Source of the DNA: Candidatus Zhuqueibacterota bacterium
GTDB lineage: Bacteria; Zhuqueibacterota; Zhuqueibacteria; Oceanimicrobiales; Oceanimicrobiaceae
NCBI GenBank assembly: GCA_029262035.1
Contig: JAJDAE010000281.1
Location: forward strand, 1-39,526
Length of the DNA stretch: 39,526 nucleotides
Direction: 5' to 3'
In this document: positions 25,407 through 36,032 of the stretch, in pieces
Layout of the letters: every line of letters starts with the position of its first letter
How positions within the stretch are numbered: position 1 is the stretch's first letter
Translations under genes and position numbers: made by a program
The notes under the pieces: generated by a model
Seen by the model: only the letters and a program-made list of their open reading frames with translations
Database searches by the model: none
Told to the model about the DNA's origin: nothing

Positions 25407-25576
25407 GCTCTCGTGAGTTTTGAATGCTATAGAGTTAAACGAACCGAACAGCGAAGTCGAAGTGTAAAATTTTGTACAATATAAATGGGGATTGTTTACG
25501 TGAGATTTGTATATCTTTATAGAACAAGAGTTAAACTCCCTCAACATAAGAATTTTATCTCTGGAGGTATAATAAT

Positions 25577-27732
25577 ATGCTAAAAATACAGTACCATTTA
25601 ATAGTATTTTTTCAGTTCATTTTTTCTTTCTCCTGTTTGGCGCAGAACTGGCAATGGCAAAACCCTTTACCCCAGGGAAATACTTTGAACGATGTGTGTT
25701 TCCTGGATAGCAACAGACTTATTGCTGTAGGAGAAGGTGGAACTGTCATGCAATCCGATGACAAAGGGGAGAATTGGCAGATAGAACATTATGTAGAGAA
25801 TGTCCACAGTGACTTAACGGGCGTGTTCTTTATGAATCCTGACACAGGCCTCTCAGTTGGCAGAGATGGGATAATTCTGCGAACCGTAGACAGTGGCAGC
25901 ACTTGGTCCATCCAGCAGAGCAATACGACCAATGACCTTCGTGATATTCATTTTTTTGATGAACTCACCGGCATCGTTGTCGGCAACAATGCCACTCGGT
26001 TACGCACTAGCGATGGCGGTTTGACGTGGGAATCACTGGCCAGTACTCAGAATGGTTGGAATCTTTTTGCTGTCAGTATCCTTGATTCACTAAACATTAT
26101 TGCTGTCGGTAACGGCCCGAATATAATCCGTAGTGAAGATGGAGGAGAAAGCTGGATTATTGTTGACAGCGGCACGGTTTCTAACTTGTTTGCTGTCTTC
26201 TTTCATGACTCACAAAACGGAATTGTTGTCGGCGAATTGGGCAAAATACTTCTTACTTGCGATGGCGGTAAAAACTGGACGGATGCTTCTATCACTGCAG
26301 AAGGCTTTCTTCAAGATATTTCATTCCAAAACCCAACAGATGGCATCATCGTTGCCAATACCGGGCTCATCTATTCTACCAAAGATGGTGGTTTATCCTG
26401 GGATATCAAAGGAGAGGCGGAATCGCCGCTTTTGGCTGTTGCTATTGATACAAACGGTTTGGGCCTTGCAGCCGGATGGGGTGGTACAATTTTTAAAACA
26501 GAGGACGCCGCAGAAAGCTGGAAGAATATCTCCAGCGGCACAACCTGGCGGCTGTTGGGCTTCATTTTATCAATGCAAACGAAGGGTTTGCGGTTGGTAC
26601 CCGCAGCCAAATCCTGCATACCACAGATGCCGGTAAAAACTGGCTGATTGAAGAAAGCGGCGCCATCTCCAGCCTTAATTCAGTTTGGTTTTCAGATAAA
26701 GACAATGGTATGCTTGTCGGCGAATTTGGAGAAATTATTCAAACTGAGGATGGTGGCAAAACCTGGGTAAGGCTAAACAGCGGGACCAGAGAGTCTTTGA
26801 CGGACGTCTATTTTAACAAGCCCGATACGATTACGGTTGTAGGCAACGATGGTCTTATCCTGCACTCAACCGACCATGGACAAACCTAGCAGCACCAAAC
26901 AAGTGGTACTGATGGGAGATTGAAAGCTGTTGTCTTCACCAGCGCCTGCACCGGGTTCATAGTTGGGTTCGGCGGTGGTATCTTGCGAACCACGGATTGT
27001 GGGTTGTCCTGGTCGGCTTTCGACACCGGTAGCAGTCACTCTCTCAAAGATATATTTTTTGTTGATGCGGACACCGGATTTGTGGTTGGTAGGAAAGCTG
27101 CTAATATAAATGAAGTTGGCAAAGGCATCATCTTACGAACATCCGACGCGGGTGAAAATTGGCAACTACAAGACAGTGTCACATTAAACGGGTTGTTTGC
27201 TATTCATTTCGCTGACAACCGGAATGGGGCGGCGGTTGGAAATAATGGTGTGGTACTAATATCACATGATGCAGGGCTGACCTGGAAAAAGGAATTTAGC
27301 AGAGCTGCCGGGGCGCTGCATGATGTCTATTTCACCGATGCCGACACTGGCTTCGTTGTCGGAGGCTCAGGGGCGATTGTGCGAAGAAATTCTACAGAGC
27401 CGGTGTCCGTGCGCAATGCCGCTGGTCAGGGAGATAATCCAAGGATTGTGCAAGAGTTTTATCTCGAACAAAATTACCCGAACCCCTTCAATGCAGCTAC
27501 TTCCATCTCATTCTCTCTTACGCAGACGGGGCAAGTGACTATGGGCATTTATGATGTGCAAGGCCGGTTGGTTCAAAACCTTGTGAATGAAAAGTTACAT
27601 GCCGGTACTTATCGCCACTTATGGCAAACGTACGACGTCGCCAGCGGCATCTACTTTATACATTTTCTATTTCAGCCGACAGACAACAATCTCCGGCTTT
27701 CCGAGTCAAGAAAAATTGTTCTGATAAGATAA
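25577..27732 (+). pseudogene. Secreted Asp-box/YCF48-like repeat protein, broken by a frameshift and a stop
   Basis: Reconstructed, this encodes about 718 aa: a signal peptide ending CLAQ, about 13 repeats of an Asp-box type (T-x-D-x-G-x-x-W, each followed by an xVGxxG strand), and a C-terminal sorting domain with NYPNPFN ending IVLIR. Intact pieces are 25577-26647 (its last 30 or so codons are out of frame) and 26920-27732. One base is missing near 26559-26561: the correct frame resumes as HFINANEGFAVG. A TAG at 26887-26889 then replaces the conserved Trp (TGG) of the tenth repeat. Ribosome site GGAGG precedes the ATG, and the sigma-54 promoter lies 340 bp upstream. Probably a surface or secreted beta-propeller; assembly error is less likely given the substitution-type stop. 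Confidence 0.82.
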
Positions 27733-27784
27733 AAAGGGTCTATCACAGGGCCTAAAATCATTCATAACTTAAGAAGGTTAAACT

Positions 27785-30700
27785 ATGAAATCAAAACGGT
27801 GTTTATTCAGCGCTCTAAAAGTTGTTGCTAAGGGTTTAATTTTTCTGGTTCTTGCAGCAAGTCTAAGCAATCCGGCGCTGACACAGTCATCCTCAAACCA
27901 GCAAAACAGCGGACCATTTAAGTTTGAGAATGGGGTACGGAAAGCCAGATTCCTAATCGTCAATTTTAAAAATAAAATTTTTAATCTTCCTCAGGGTAAA
28001 AAAACAGCCGAAGTGAATGACATGCAGAAAACTTATGGTTCAATTCGAAGGCATTTTGAGCAATTGGAAGCCCGTTATGGAAAACTGAACTTTCATAAAC
28101 AAATCCCTGACGCAGTCTGGGGGGATGTTTTGCGGCAAAACCGCAAAACGGGTAAACTTGTACAGTTGCATGAATGGTCACAGTACTTTTACGTTGTCTT
28201 TCCGGATTTTGTACTCATTGATTCCCTTATGGCAACAATGAAGGAGTTGCCCGAAGTAGATTATGTTCGGGCTCCCGTAATTGCTGTGCCCCAGGTTACA
28301 CCCATCGATCCAGAGTTCAATAGTCCCACCGGACAATGGAACCTGGTCAAAGTCGATGCAAAAAATGCCTGGAATATCAGCAGGGGTTCTTCAGATGTTA
28401 TTGTGGCAGTTATAGAGGCAGCAGGCGGCGCAGAAACAGGTATACCTTTTTTTGCAAATCCAGATTTTTGGACCGGTGATGGCGGTACCAGCGGTACGTC
28501 TAAATTTGCTCCCGGGGGGCATACCGGTGCGGCAGGTCCGCACGCAACCGGTGTTGCCGGGATAGTGGCGGCAGCAACCGATGATACGGATGGCATTGCA
28601 AGTCTGGGATGGGATATACGCATGAGACCTTACAAGTTCGACGAAAGCCGGTTACCTGACTTTGGTAATGTAGGCCTTGCTGCGGCAATCGAGTTAGCAA
28701 TTGCTGAAGGCACTGATGTGATTAATTTTAGCTTCGTGTTGGAGACCTTTGAAACAAGACCTCCTGTTCCTTGTACAGGTTGTCTATTTCGTAGGTTGGT
28801 CAATTGCGGCGACATGCCGGACACCGAGGCAGCCATTGAGGACGCCAAGGGCATGGGCATTATAATGGTCGCGGCTGCCGGCAACAATATCAATAATTGG
28901 GTTGTTTCGGGTGGAACAAATTGTGCCCCATGCCTTGAACTAGGTGCACAAGGGGCGTACCCCGCTTTGAATGATTACGTTTCTGCAATAACTGCTACAG
29001 ACAGCAATGACGATGCCGTCACAGATTTCAACTTCGGCAACTTCATTGATTTTGCTGCTCCTGGTATGGTAGTCAGAACGACCGTAGGGAATGCAATCGA
29101 GAATTTCAGTGGTACTTCGTTCGCCTCGCCACTGGTCGCATCCCTGGCAGGTCTTGTTAAGTCCATCAATCCGATGATTACTCAAGCAGATTTCAAAAAC
29201 ATTTTGATTACAACATCTGAAGATGTAAATCAGGCTCAATATCCCGGAAAGGATGTCTATCTTGGTTACGGCCGCATCAACGCCTACGAAGCCCTCAAAT
29301 ACACGCTTGAAAACTATGGCGGCACTTTGAGCGGTGATGTTTTGCTTACAGAAGATTTAACCATTGCATCAGGAAAAACACTGACGATAGAGGATGGTAC
29401 GACCATAGAGTTTGATTCCGGCGTTCAACTCACCATCAACGGCGTTCTCAATGTCAATGGTCTAAGTGTATCTAAGGTCACTTTTACCCGCAGTGGCGGC
29501 ACTGGCAACTGGGATGGCATCAGATTCAACACCGGTTCCTCCGGCAATGTCAACCATGCGATAATTGAGTACGTCAGTAACGGAGACGGCATCAATATTC
29601 AGTCCGCGTCGCCAACCATAGAAAACACCACCATCAGCAATTGCCTGTGGGGTCTCAACCTGAACACATCCAACGCTGTTATTGAAAACTGCATTATCGA
29701 CAACAACGATGAGGGCGTTTTTGACCGCTATGGCGCAGCGCAATACTTGGACAACACCATCAAGAATAGTTTTGGCACCCTCACCGATGGCAACGGGCTC
29801 AATTTTAATAACGCCGATCCGATGCTCTTTCGCAATGTTATCGAGGACAACGATACCGGCGTTTACGGCAGCAATGCCGCATTTGCACAATTTGGGGCAC
29901 CGGCTTGACCGGCAACAATGTGATTCGCGACAATAGCGTGGGACTTTCTTCTTCCGGGGCAAGTACGTATTTATGGCTGGGAGAGGACGGCAATTTCGGC
30001 GGCGACAACAGCGTTTACAGCAACACCGGCCTGGATGCCCTTGGCTTGAGCTCCAGTTGGGTTTGGGCTGAGAATACCTGGTGGGGCAGCGCCTCCGGCG
30101 GTAATGTTTATGGCAATGTTATCGATGATTCCCCTTTGTCTTCCGACCCCAATTCGGGCATGGCGCCGGCGAGAGAGATGGAGTTGCAGGTCGCTCTCGA
30201 GCCCACGGAAGAAAAGGGTGTGGACCAAGCCATTCTCGATTTACTCAAACAACGCCGCCTGCACCGCACCGGCAAACTGCCCGGTTTCATTAGTATTCTA
30301 CAAACTACTGCCACTAATAAATCCGGCACTGAACTGGGCAAAGTAGCAAGAGGCCTGTTGGCAGTGGAATATTATTTAGACGGAAAATTTGACAGCGCCC
30401 TGGCAACTGCACAGGAAAGCAAAATTGAGGTTGCCGGAACAGAATTGGAGGCGCTTGCCATGTTGGTTTTGTTCGACACCTATCTCTACGGTTAAAAGGA
30501 CAGCAATTCCGCCAGCACGATTTTGACTGAGTTGACTGCAAAATACGCCGATGAAAAGTTGGTCAAACGGCTACAGTTTGAACTTGACCGCAACGCATTC
30601 GTTAAGACAGAAAACTTCTCTGTGCTTAAAAGTACATCTCAAGATGAGACTGAATTGCCTCCTGCGGCTCCTGAAAACAAAAGCCTGTTTTCAAATCACC

Positions 30701-30972
30701 CGAACCCCTTCAATCCCGAGACCCGGATTCAATACCAAATCTCCGAAGCCAGCTTAATCCAGCTTAGAATCTACAATCTGATGGGGCAGGAAATCAGAAC
30801 GCTGGTGCAAGAGCAACAAAATCCCGGAACTTACTCAGTCGTGTGGGACGGTAAAAATGACTCCGGCATCGAGGTGAGCAGTGGTGTTTACATTTATCAG
30901 GTTACGGTTCAACCGAATTCGCCGGACTCCCGTCCGTTTCAGAAAAATGGCAAAATGTTGTTGGTGCGGTAA
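27785..30972 (+). pseudogene. Secreted subtilisin-like (S8) protease with beta-helix and sorting domain, disrupted
   Basis: Reconstructed length is about 1062 aa. Order: signal (1-34), propeptide-like 45-170, S8 domain about 180-480, parallel beta-helix about 510-760, a helical tail, and a sorting domain with NHPNPFNPET ending MLLVR. Of the catalytic residues, H253 (PHATGVAGI), N367 (AAAGNN) and S445 (FSGTSFASP) are present. The Asp strand reads VIVAVIEAAGG, with Glu211 where subtilases have Asp-Thr-Gly. Pieces: 27785-29908, 29905-30495 and 30523-30972. A base is missing in the G-run at 29894-29897, after which GTGLTGNNVIRDN continues the helix; TAA at 30493-30495 interrupts the tail. AAGAAGG precedes the ATG. 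Confidence 0.82.
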
Positions 30973-30995
30973 TTTGATTCAGGATTGACCTAAAA

Positions 30996-31025
30996 GTGTG
31001 CGCTGCTTATGAGTGCGGCGCACAC
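30996..31025. terminator. Terminator hairpin between convergent genes
   Basis: GTGTGCGCTGC (30996-31006) pairs with GCGGCGCACAC (31015-31025) over 11 bp with one wobble and an 8-nt loop. On the minus strand the stem is followed by TTTTAGG, so it best serves the nucleotidyltransferase operon ending at 31061. It could also stop the plus-strand transcript. Confidence 0.65.
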
Positions 31026-31060
31026 ATCTAATACTCAGAATTTTAAGGGATCTACAAAAC

Positions 31061-33499
31061 TCAGGAATCAATAAACTCCTTAACGTGGTTTTCATATTCC
31101 GCAATCAGGGAATGGCAACGGTGCTCTTCGGCGGCTTCAACCATAACATGGCAAACGGCTCGATCATGATCCGGCAGTACAAGCACCCAGCCATCCTCAA
31201 AAATAAGTTTTACGCCGTCAACCAACACTCTTGGTTTCCCTTCCGAAAGTTCGGTCATCTTTCTCATAACGGTGCCCTTGCTTTCCCAGGGGCACGGTAC
31301 AATTGCAGTCTTAAAAAACTTCCTGGGTATGGATTGATTTAATTCATGGAGAGAAACGCTATTTATTGTCAGTAACTCAAGGGTTTTTACAAGGGCATAC
31401 ATCCCATCAAATGCAAAATGGAAGGCGGTAAAAATAAATCCGCCACGGATGCCCACTGCAAAATCTACATCGGTATCCTCAGTGGCTTTAATAATTGCAC
31501 TATCAGCATCCGGGGTGTAAACTAATTCGAAACCGTGTTCAAGAGACAATTCTTCAATTTGACTGGGTACACAAACAGGTGCGGCAACTTTGCGGGGTTG
31601 ATTGGATTTTAAGAACAATTGTGTGATTAAAACTGCAAATCTTTCACTGGGAATAATTTCTCCGGTTTCGTCGACTGCAATTATTTTTTCAGCGCCGGGG
31701 TCAATCAGAAATCCCATATTGGAATTAGTAGATCTTACAATTCCGGAAAGCTGTTGTAACGCATTGTCAAACTCTTCTTTACTTTTGCTTAGTTTATTGT
31801 GATCCAAATGTGCATTAAGGGAAATAATTTCACACTCGAGGTCACCGATAATTGAGGGAAAAATTTCCGTAGCAGAACCATAGGAGTAATCAATTACAAT
31901 CCGATAATTTGCATTTTTTATAACATCAAGGCGGGTGTTCTTTAAAAAATCGGTAATATAGAATTCAGTAACACGGCCGGGATATTTAATTTCACCGACC
32001 TCTTCACTATCTACTCGCGGAAAGTCCTCACGGAAAAAAACTCTCTCCACTGCTTTGCTAATGCTGGTGGGTAAATCCCTTCCCGCGCCATCAAAAAATA
32101 AAATATCGGTCATTTTTCTGTCGTAAGGGGATAATCGAATGTAAACACCGCCGGTGCGTACCGAAGATAAAAGCGCGTACCGGATTAGCGGAATAGGCAA
32201 TACCTGCAATGTGCTGATATTTACACCGGCAGACATTAGTCCGGTGATTATCGCCCGGTAAATCATTCGCGAGGCATGGGTCGCATCCCTCCCCAGTAAA
32301 ACATGTTTTCCTTTGCCAACCCAGGCGCCAAAACTTGCACCTAATTTTGCTGCAAACTCGGGGGTAAGTTCATAATTCGTTAATCCGGTCACTCTTGAAT
32401 TCACAAAAACTTCACGCTGCCATGTGTCCCCCCAGACAATGCTTGAATTAACAATTGAAGCAAAATCAATAGATTTTTGGGGCCAGATTTTTATGTTCGT
32501 GTTTATGAAACTATCCGCGCCAATATTCACATCATTGCTAATGTAAACATCATCATTTATAATTGTATTTTTACCTACTTTACAATTATCTGCAATGACA
32601 TCATTTCTTAGTTGGCAATTTTCTCCAACCTCGACATTTGCACCTAAAATGACGTTTGCCATTTCTGCACCACTTCTAACTTTACAATTATCACCAAATA
32701 CAACATTTTGTAATTTTACATTTTCATCAATTTCACAGTTCTCTCCGAGGAAAATATTGCCATCCCTTAACTCAGCCTGGTTCTCTAAGGTGATCAAATT
32801 ATTCATCGCATCCCAATGAACCTGAGAATAAGTTTTTAAATCACCAATATCTTTCCAATAGCAATCCGATGTATATCCAAAAACTGGTTTATTTTCCATT
32901 AATAAAGCCGGGAAAACATCTTTGGCAAAATAATATTCTTTTTCTTCAGGAATATAATCGAAAATTTCAGGCTCCAACATATAAATCCCCATGTTCACCG
33001 TATCGCTGAAAACCTGGCTCCACGATGGTTTTTCCAGAAAGCGGGTGATGCGATCATCGGAATCTGCAATAGAAATACCGTAAGGTGATGGATTGTCAAC
33101 TTTGGTTAGGGCGATGGTTGATATTGCCTTTTTGTTGATATGAAAACCGGTTAATTCATCGAGGTCAATGTCTGTTATTGCATCCCCCGACAAAACCAGG
33201 AAACGCTCTTGAAGCCGACTCGCAGCTTGCTTTACGGCGCCGGCAGTTCCAAAATCATCCTTGGCAATAATATAATCCAGCTTAACCCCGAGCCCGGAGC
33301 CATCGCCAAAATAATCTTTAATTACATCCGGCAGGTAGTACAGCAGAATTATAATATTTCTGAAATTGTATGTTTTAAGGAGTAGAATTGTATGTTCGAG
33401 GATGGGCCTGTTCATAACAGGCACCATGGGTTTTGGGACTTGGCAAGTTAAGGGCCGTAAACGCGTACCGAGCCCACCCGCCATAATTACTGCTTTCAA
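31061..33499 (-). CDS. Mannose-1-phosphate guanylyltransferase / phosphomannomutase-like fusion
   Basis: 812 aa in three parts. Residues 1-235 are a nucleotidyltransferase (MAGGLGTRLRPLT 6-18, VPKPMVPV, GTAGAV 84-89, EKP 156-158, WKDIGD). About 245-370 are left-handed hexapeptide repeats. From about 380 on there is a phosphohexomutase-like domain (LGRDATHASRM). The mutase active sites are altered: the serine loop reads IRLSPYD (454-460) instead of TASHNP, and the metal loop DPGAEK (600-605) instead of DGDxDR. Mutase activity is therefore doubtful. The start is TTG at 33499, required to keep the KAVIMAGG strand, with GAGG in the end of glgC. It lies 2 bp after glgC. Confidence 0.85.
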   Translation of the reverse strand: MKAVIMAGGLGTRLRPLTCQVPKPMVPVMNRPILEHTILLLKTYNFRNIIILLYYLPDVIKDYFGDGSGLGVKLDYIIAKDDFGTAGAVKQAASRLQERFLVLSGDAITDIDLDELTGFHINKKAISTIALTKVDNPSPYGISIADSDDRITRFLEKPSWSQVFSDTVNMGIYMLEPEIFDYIPEEKEYYFAKDVFPALLMENKPVFGYTSDCYWKDIGDLKTYSQVHWDAMNNLITLENQAELRDGNIFLGENCEIDENVKLQNVVFGDNCKVRSGAEMANVILGANVEVGENCQLRNDVIADNCKVGKNTIINDDVYISNDVNIGADSFINTNIKIWPQKSIDFASIVNSSIVWGDTWQREVFVNSRVTGLTNYELTPEFAAKLGASFGAWVGKGKHVLLGRDATHASRMIYRAIITGLMSAGVNISTLQVLPIPLIRYALLSSVRTGGVYIRLSPYDRKMTDILFFDGAGRDLPTSISKAVERVFFREDFPRVDSEEVGEIKYPGRVTEFYITDFLKNTRLDVIKNANYRIVIDYSYGSATEIFPSIIGDLECEIISLNAHLDHNKLSKSKEEFDNALQQLSGIVRSTNSNMGFLIDPGAEKIIAVDETGEIIPSERFAVLITQLFLKSNQPRKVAAPVCVPSQIEELSLEHGFELVYTPDADSAIIKATEDTDVDFAVGIRGGFIFTAFHFAFDGMYALVKTLELLTINSVSLHELNQSIPRKFFKTAIVPCPWESKGTVMRKMTELSEGKPRVLVDGVKLIFEDGWVLVLPDHDRAVCHVMVEAAEEHRCHSLIAEYENHVKEFIDS

Positions 33500-33501
33500 A
33501 A

Positions 33502-34770
33502 TTATACCTCAGCCAATGGCCTGATCGTTTCCCCTGGTTGAATATTATTAGATTTATAATCACCCGCTCTAAGCCGCGGATGCAAAATACTATTTTTCCC
33601 CACTTTAATATTTGGTGGAACAATAGCGCCTTTACCAATCACCACCAGCCCTGACGACAGATGTTCCGGCTTATCGATATTGGCGATTGCACCACTCCCA
33701 ACCCCAATCTCGGTATATTCGCCAATCGTTACTTTTTTATCCAAAATACTTTCCTGCACCTTACTTTGTTTATGAATCAAACAATTGTGCATAATCACCG
33801 AGTCTGTTATTACAGCGCCCTTTTCTACAATAACTCCAGGCGATAAAATTGAATTTTCAACATAACCATGAACAATGCATCCAGGAGACAAAATTGAATT
33901 TTTAACATTCCCGTCCGGCGCAATAAAAGCAGGCGCCCGATCAGCAAATCTGCCTTCTTCTTCAACATTGCTGCGCATACCCCAATCTTTGAGCGCTAAA
34001 CCTGATTCGGGTTTAAGCAAATCCATATTCGCTTCCCAGTAGGCCTGTATCGTCCCGACATCGCGCCAATACCCTGAAAAAGGATAGGCAAAAACATTGT
34101 CATTTTTGATGGCGTCCGGAATAATATTATGGCCAAAATCATGGCCTTCGTGCTGTTTCAGGCGATGCAGTAAATAATCTGCCTCAAACACATAAATGCC
34201 CATTGAGGCATAATTATTACGCGCTTTGGCGGGTTTTTCTTCCCAGTCAATAATTCTATCCTCATCATCTGTAATAGCAATTCCAAAATGCCGGGTATCT
34301 TCCCACGGGACAATGAGCATACCAATTGTTAAATCCGCCTTCTTTGTTTCATGGCAGCGAATCAATGAAGCGTAATCCATATTATAAATATGGTCACCTG
34401 ACAAAATAAGAATTTTATCGGGATTATTGGATTCAATAAAGTCAATATTTTGGCGAACAGCATCGGCAGTGCCTTTGTACCAGTCAGAATCTTCCTGCCC
34501 GGTTCTGGGTGGGAGAATTTTAGCCCCGCGTGTACGTCCCACAAAATCCCAAGCCTCGCCGGTACCAATATGTTCCATTAACGAAAGCGGCTTATATTGC
34601 GTTAAAACACCAACAATATTAAGTCCGGAGTTCATTGCGTTGCTCAAAGCGAAATCTATAATTCGGTAGACACCTCCAAAAGGTACTGCCGGTTTAGCAC
34701 GCGCAGCTCCTAAAACATTCAGCCGGCTTCCCGCTCCGCCAGCTAACAACATGACAAGCGTCGATTTCAT
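33502..34770 (-). CDS. glgC: Glucose-1-phosphate adenylyltransferase (catalytic subunit)
   Basis: 422 aa. It makes ADP-glucose for glycogen synthesis. The N-terminal pyrophosphorylase motif is complete: LAGGAGSRL (9-17), ARAKPAVPFGG (23-33). Also present are WYKGTADAV (97-105), SGDHIYNMD (124-132), WEEKP (176-180), SMGIY (189-193) and YWRDVG (234-239). The C-terminal third is hexapeptide beta-helix. Its ATG shares a base with the stop of the upstream paralogue (TAATG), so the two are translationally coupled and probably form a mixed tetramer, as in GlgC/GlgD pairs. Confidence 0.93.
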   Translation of the reverse strand: MKSTLVMLLAGGAGSRLNVLGAARAKPAVPFGGVYRIIDFALSNAMNSGLNIVGVLTQYKPLSLMEHIGTGEAWDFVGRTRGAKILPPRTGQEDSDWYKGTADAVRQNIDFIESNNPDKILILSGDHIYNMDYASLIRCHETKKADLTIGMLIVPWEDTRHFGIAITDDEDRIIDWEEKPAKARNNYASMGIYVFEADYLLHRLKQHEGHDFGHNIIPDAIKNDNVFAYPFSGYWRDVGTIQAYWEANMDLLKPESGLALKDWGMRSNVEEEGRFADRAPAFIAPDGNVKNSILSPGCIVHGYVENSILSPGVIVEKGAVITDSVIMHNCLIHKQSKVQESILDKKVTIGEYTEIGVGSGAIANIDKPEHLSSGLVVIGKGAIVPPNIKVGKNSILHPRLRAGDYKSNNIQPGETIRPLAEV

Positions 34771-36032
34771 TATAGAATAGAACCTGATTTATATTCTTTT
34801 TGTTGAAAATGTTTTTCGGTTAATCCGGGACTAATGACACAACCTTTTCCAATCACAATGTCCCTAGGGACTGCTGTACCTTTTCCAATTAATGTAATGC
34901 CGAGTTCAGAATGCTCACCACCTCCGGAATTGTTTCCTAACCCAATCTGGGTACCGGCGCCAATAGTCACATCAAAATCTGTTATGGTATAATCAAGCTT
35001 TGCGTCAAAGGAGATTATATTGTCACTGAAAATTATAGAATTCTTTACAACTGCCCCTTTTTTAACTTTTACTCCCGGAAAAAGAATGCTGCTTTCAACC
35101 TCTCCGTCAATCTCACACCCATTCTGGATCAGTGAATTTCGAATATTGGCTTCCGCGCCAATTTGTGCAGGTGCGCGATCTCTCAGCCTGTCATGATCGA
35201 GATTGGTTCTTACTTTCCACCCTTCCAGAACAATTTCAGGGGAGTCTCCCAAAAGCGCCATGTTGGTTTCCCAATATTCATCGATGGTTTTAGAATATCC
35301 CCAATAACCACCAAAATTATAACCATAAACTTTATAATTTTCTAACATTTTAGGAATAATATCACGGCCAAACTCATGTGACTGAGAATTTAAAGAGTTG
35401 TCCTTTAAAACGGAATACAGAACTTCGGGCTTAAACATATAAATCGTCAAACTCGCCCACTCTAACTTGCTCTCATTATCTTTTTCCCGATATTTTAAAA
35501 CACGGCCGCCTGAGGCGTTACATTCAGTATCAATTTCAGCTGCACCAAATCGATGGCTCAAATTCGGGTCTATCGGTGCAAATGCAATGGTTAAATCCGC
35601 ATCCGTTTCTTTATGCATTGCATGCATCGAAATGTAATCCATTTTATAAACATGGTCACCCGATAATATCATAATTGTGTCGGGCTTATTTTCCTGGATA
35701 AATTCAATATTCTGGTAAACCGCATCGGCAGTGCCCTTGTACCAATTTCCCGCGCTATGGCGCAGGGTTGGCATGAGCATGGTTGCACCGCGGTCTCTTC
35801 CAAGAAAATCCCACCAGGAACCTACACCAACATGGTTATTCAACGCAAGGGAGCGATACTGGCATAAAACACCAACGCGTTCAACACCAGAATACATTAA
35901 ATTACTTAGGGGAAAATCAATAACTCTGAACATACCGCCAAAGGGGACGACGGATTTAGGTCGGAATAGAGTCAGTACACTTAGCTCGTCTACCCGGCCT
36001 CCTGCCAGAATAAGCGCCAATACATCCTTCAC
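34770..36032 (-). CDS. GlgD-like degenerate ADP-glucose pyrophosphorylase paralogue
   Basis: 420 aa, same fold and length as GlgC. Key catalytic positions differ: LAGGRVDEL (9-17) replaces LAGGxGSRL, REKD (182-185) replaces EEKP, SLTIY (194-198) replaces SMGIY, and GGYWGYSKT (241-249) lacks the Asp of YWRDVG. The WYKGTADAV (97-105) and SGDHVYKMD (124-132) motifs remain. It is therefore probably a regulatory subunit of the neighbouring GlgC, although a separate active subfamily with this LAGGRVDEL start may exist. Start GTG at 36032 overlaps the TAG of the 56-aa gene upstream (TAGTG). Confidence 0.82.
   Translation of the reverse strand: MKDVLALILAGGRVDELSVLTLFRPKSVVPFGGMFRVIDFPLSNLMYSGVERVGVLCQYRSLALNNHVGVGSWWDFLGRDRGATMLMPTLRHSAGNWYKGTADAVYQNIEFIQENKPDTIMILSGDHVYKMDYISMHAMHKETDADLTIAFAPIDPNLSHRFGAAEIDTECNASGGRVLKYREKDNESKLEWASLTIYMFKPEVLYSVLKDNSLNSQSHEFGRDIIPKMLENYKVYGYNFGGYWGYSKTIDEYWETNMALLGDSPEIVLEGWKVRTNLDHDRLRDRAPAQIGAEANIRNSLIQNGCEIDGEVESSILFPGVKVKKGAVVKNSIIFSDNIISFDAKLDYTITDFDVTIGAGTQIGLGNNSGGGEHSELGITLIGKGTAVPRDIVIGKGCVISPGLTEKHFQQKEYKSGSIL

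Noticed and set aside
25323-25547. 74-codon minus-strand frame in the leader region
   Set aside because: No ribosome site or family likeness; low-complexity Ser/Asn/Phe composition typical of chance frames in AT-rich DNA.
26887-26889. TAG as a readthrough or pyrrolysine codon
   Set aside because: The position is a conserved Trp in 12 sister repeats and the same gene also has an independent frameshift, so a simple TGG-to-TAG mutation is enough.
29462-29962. Long minus-strand frame of 166 codons
   Set aside because: It lies opposite the beta-helix region of the subtilisin gene, whose plus-strand repeats are clear; the minus frame has no family features.
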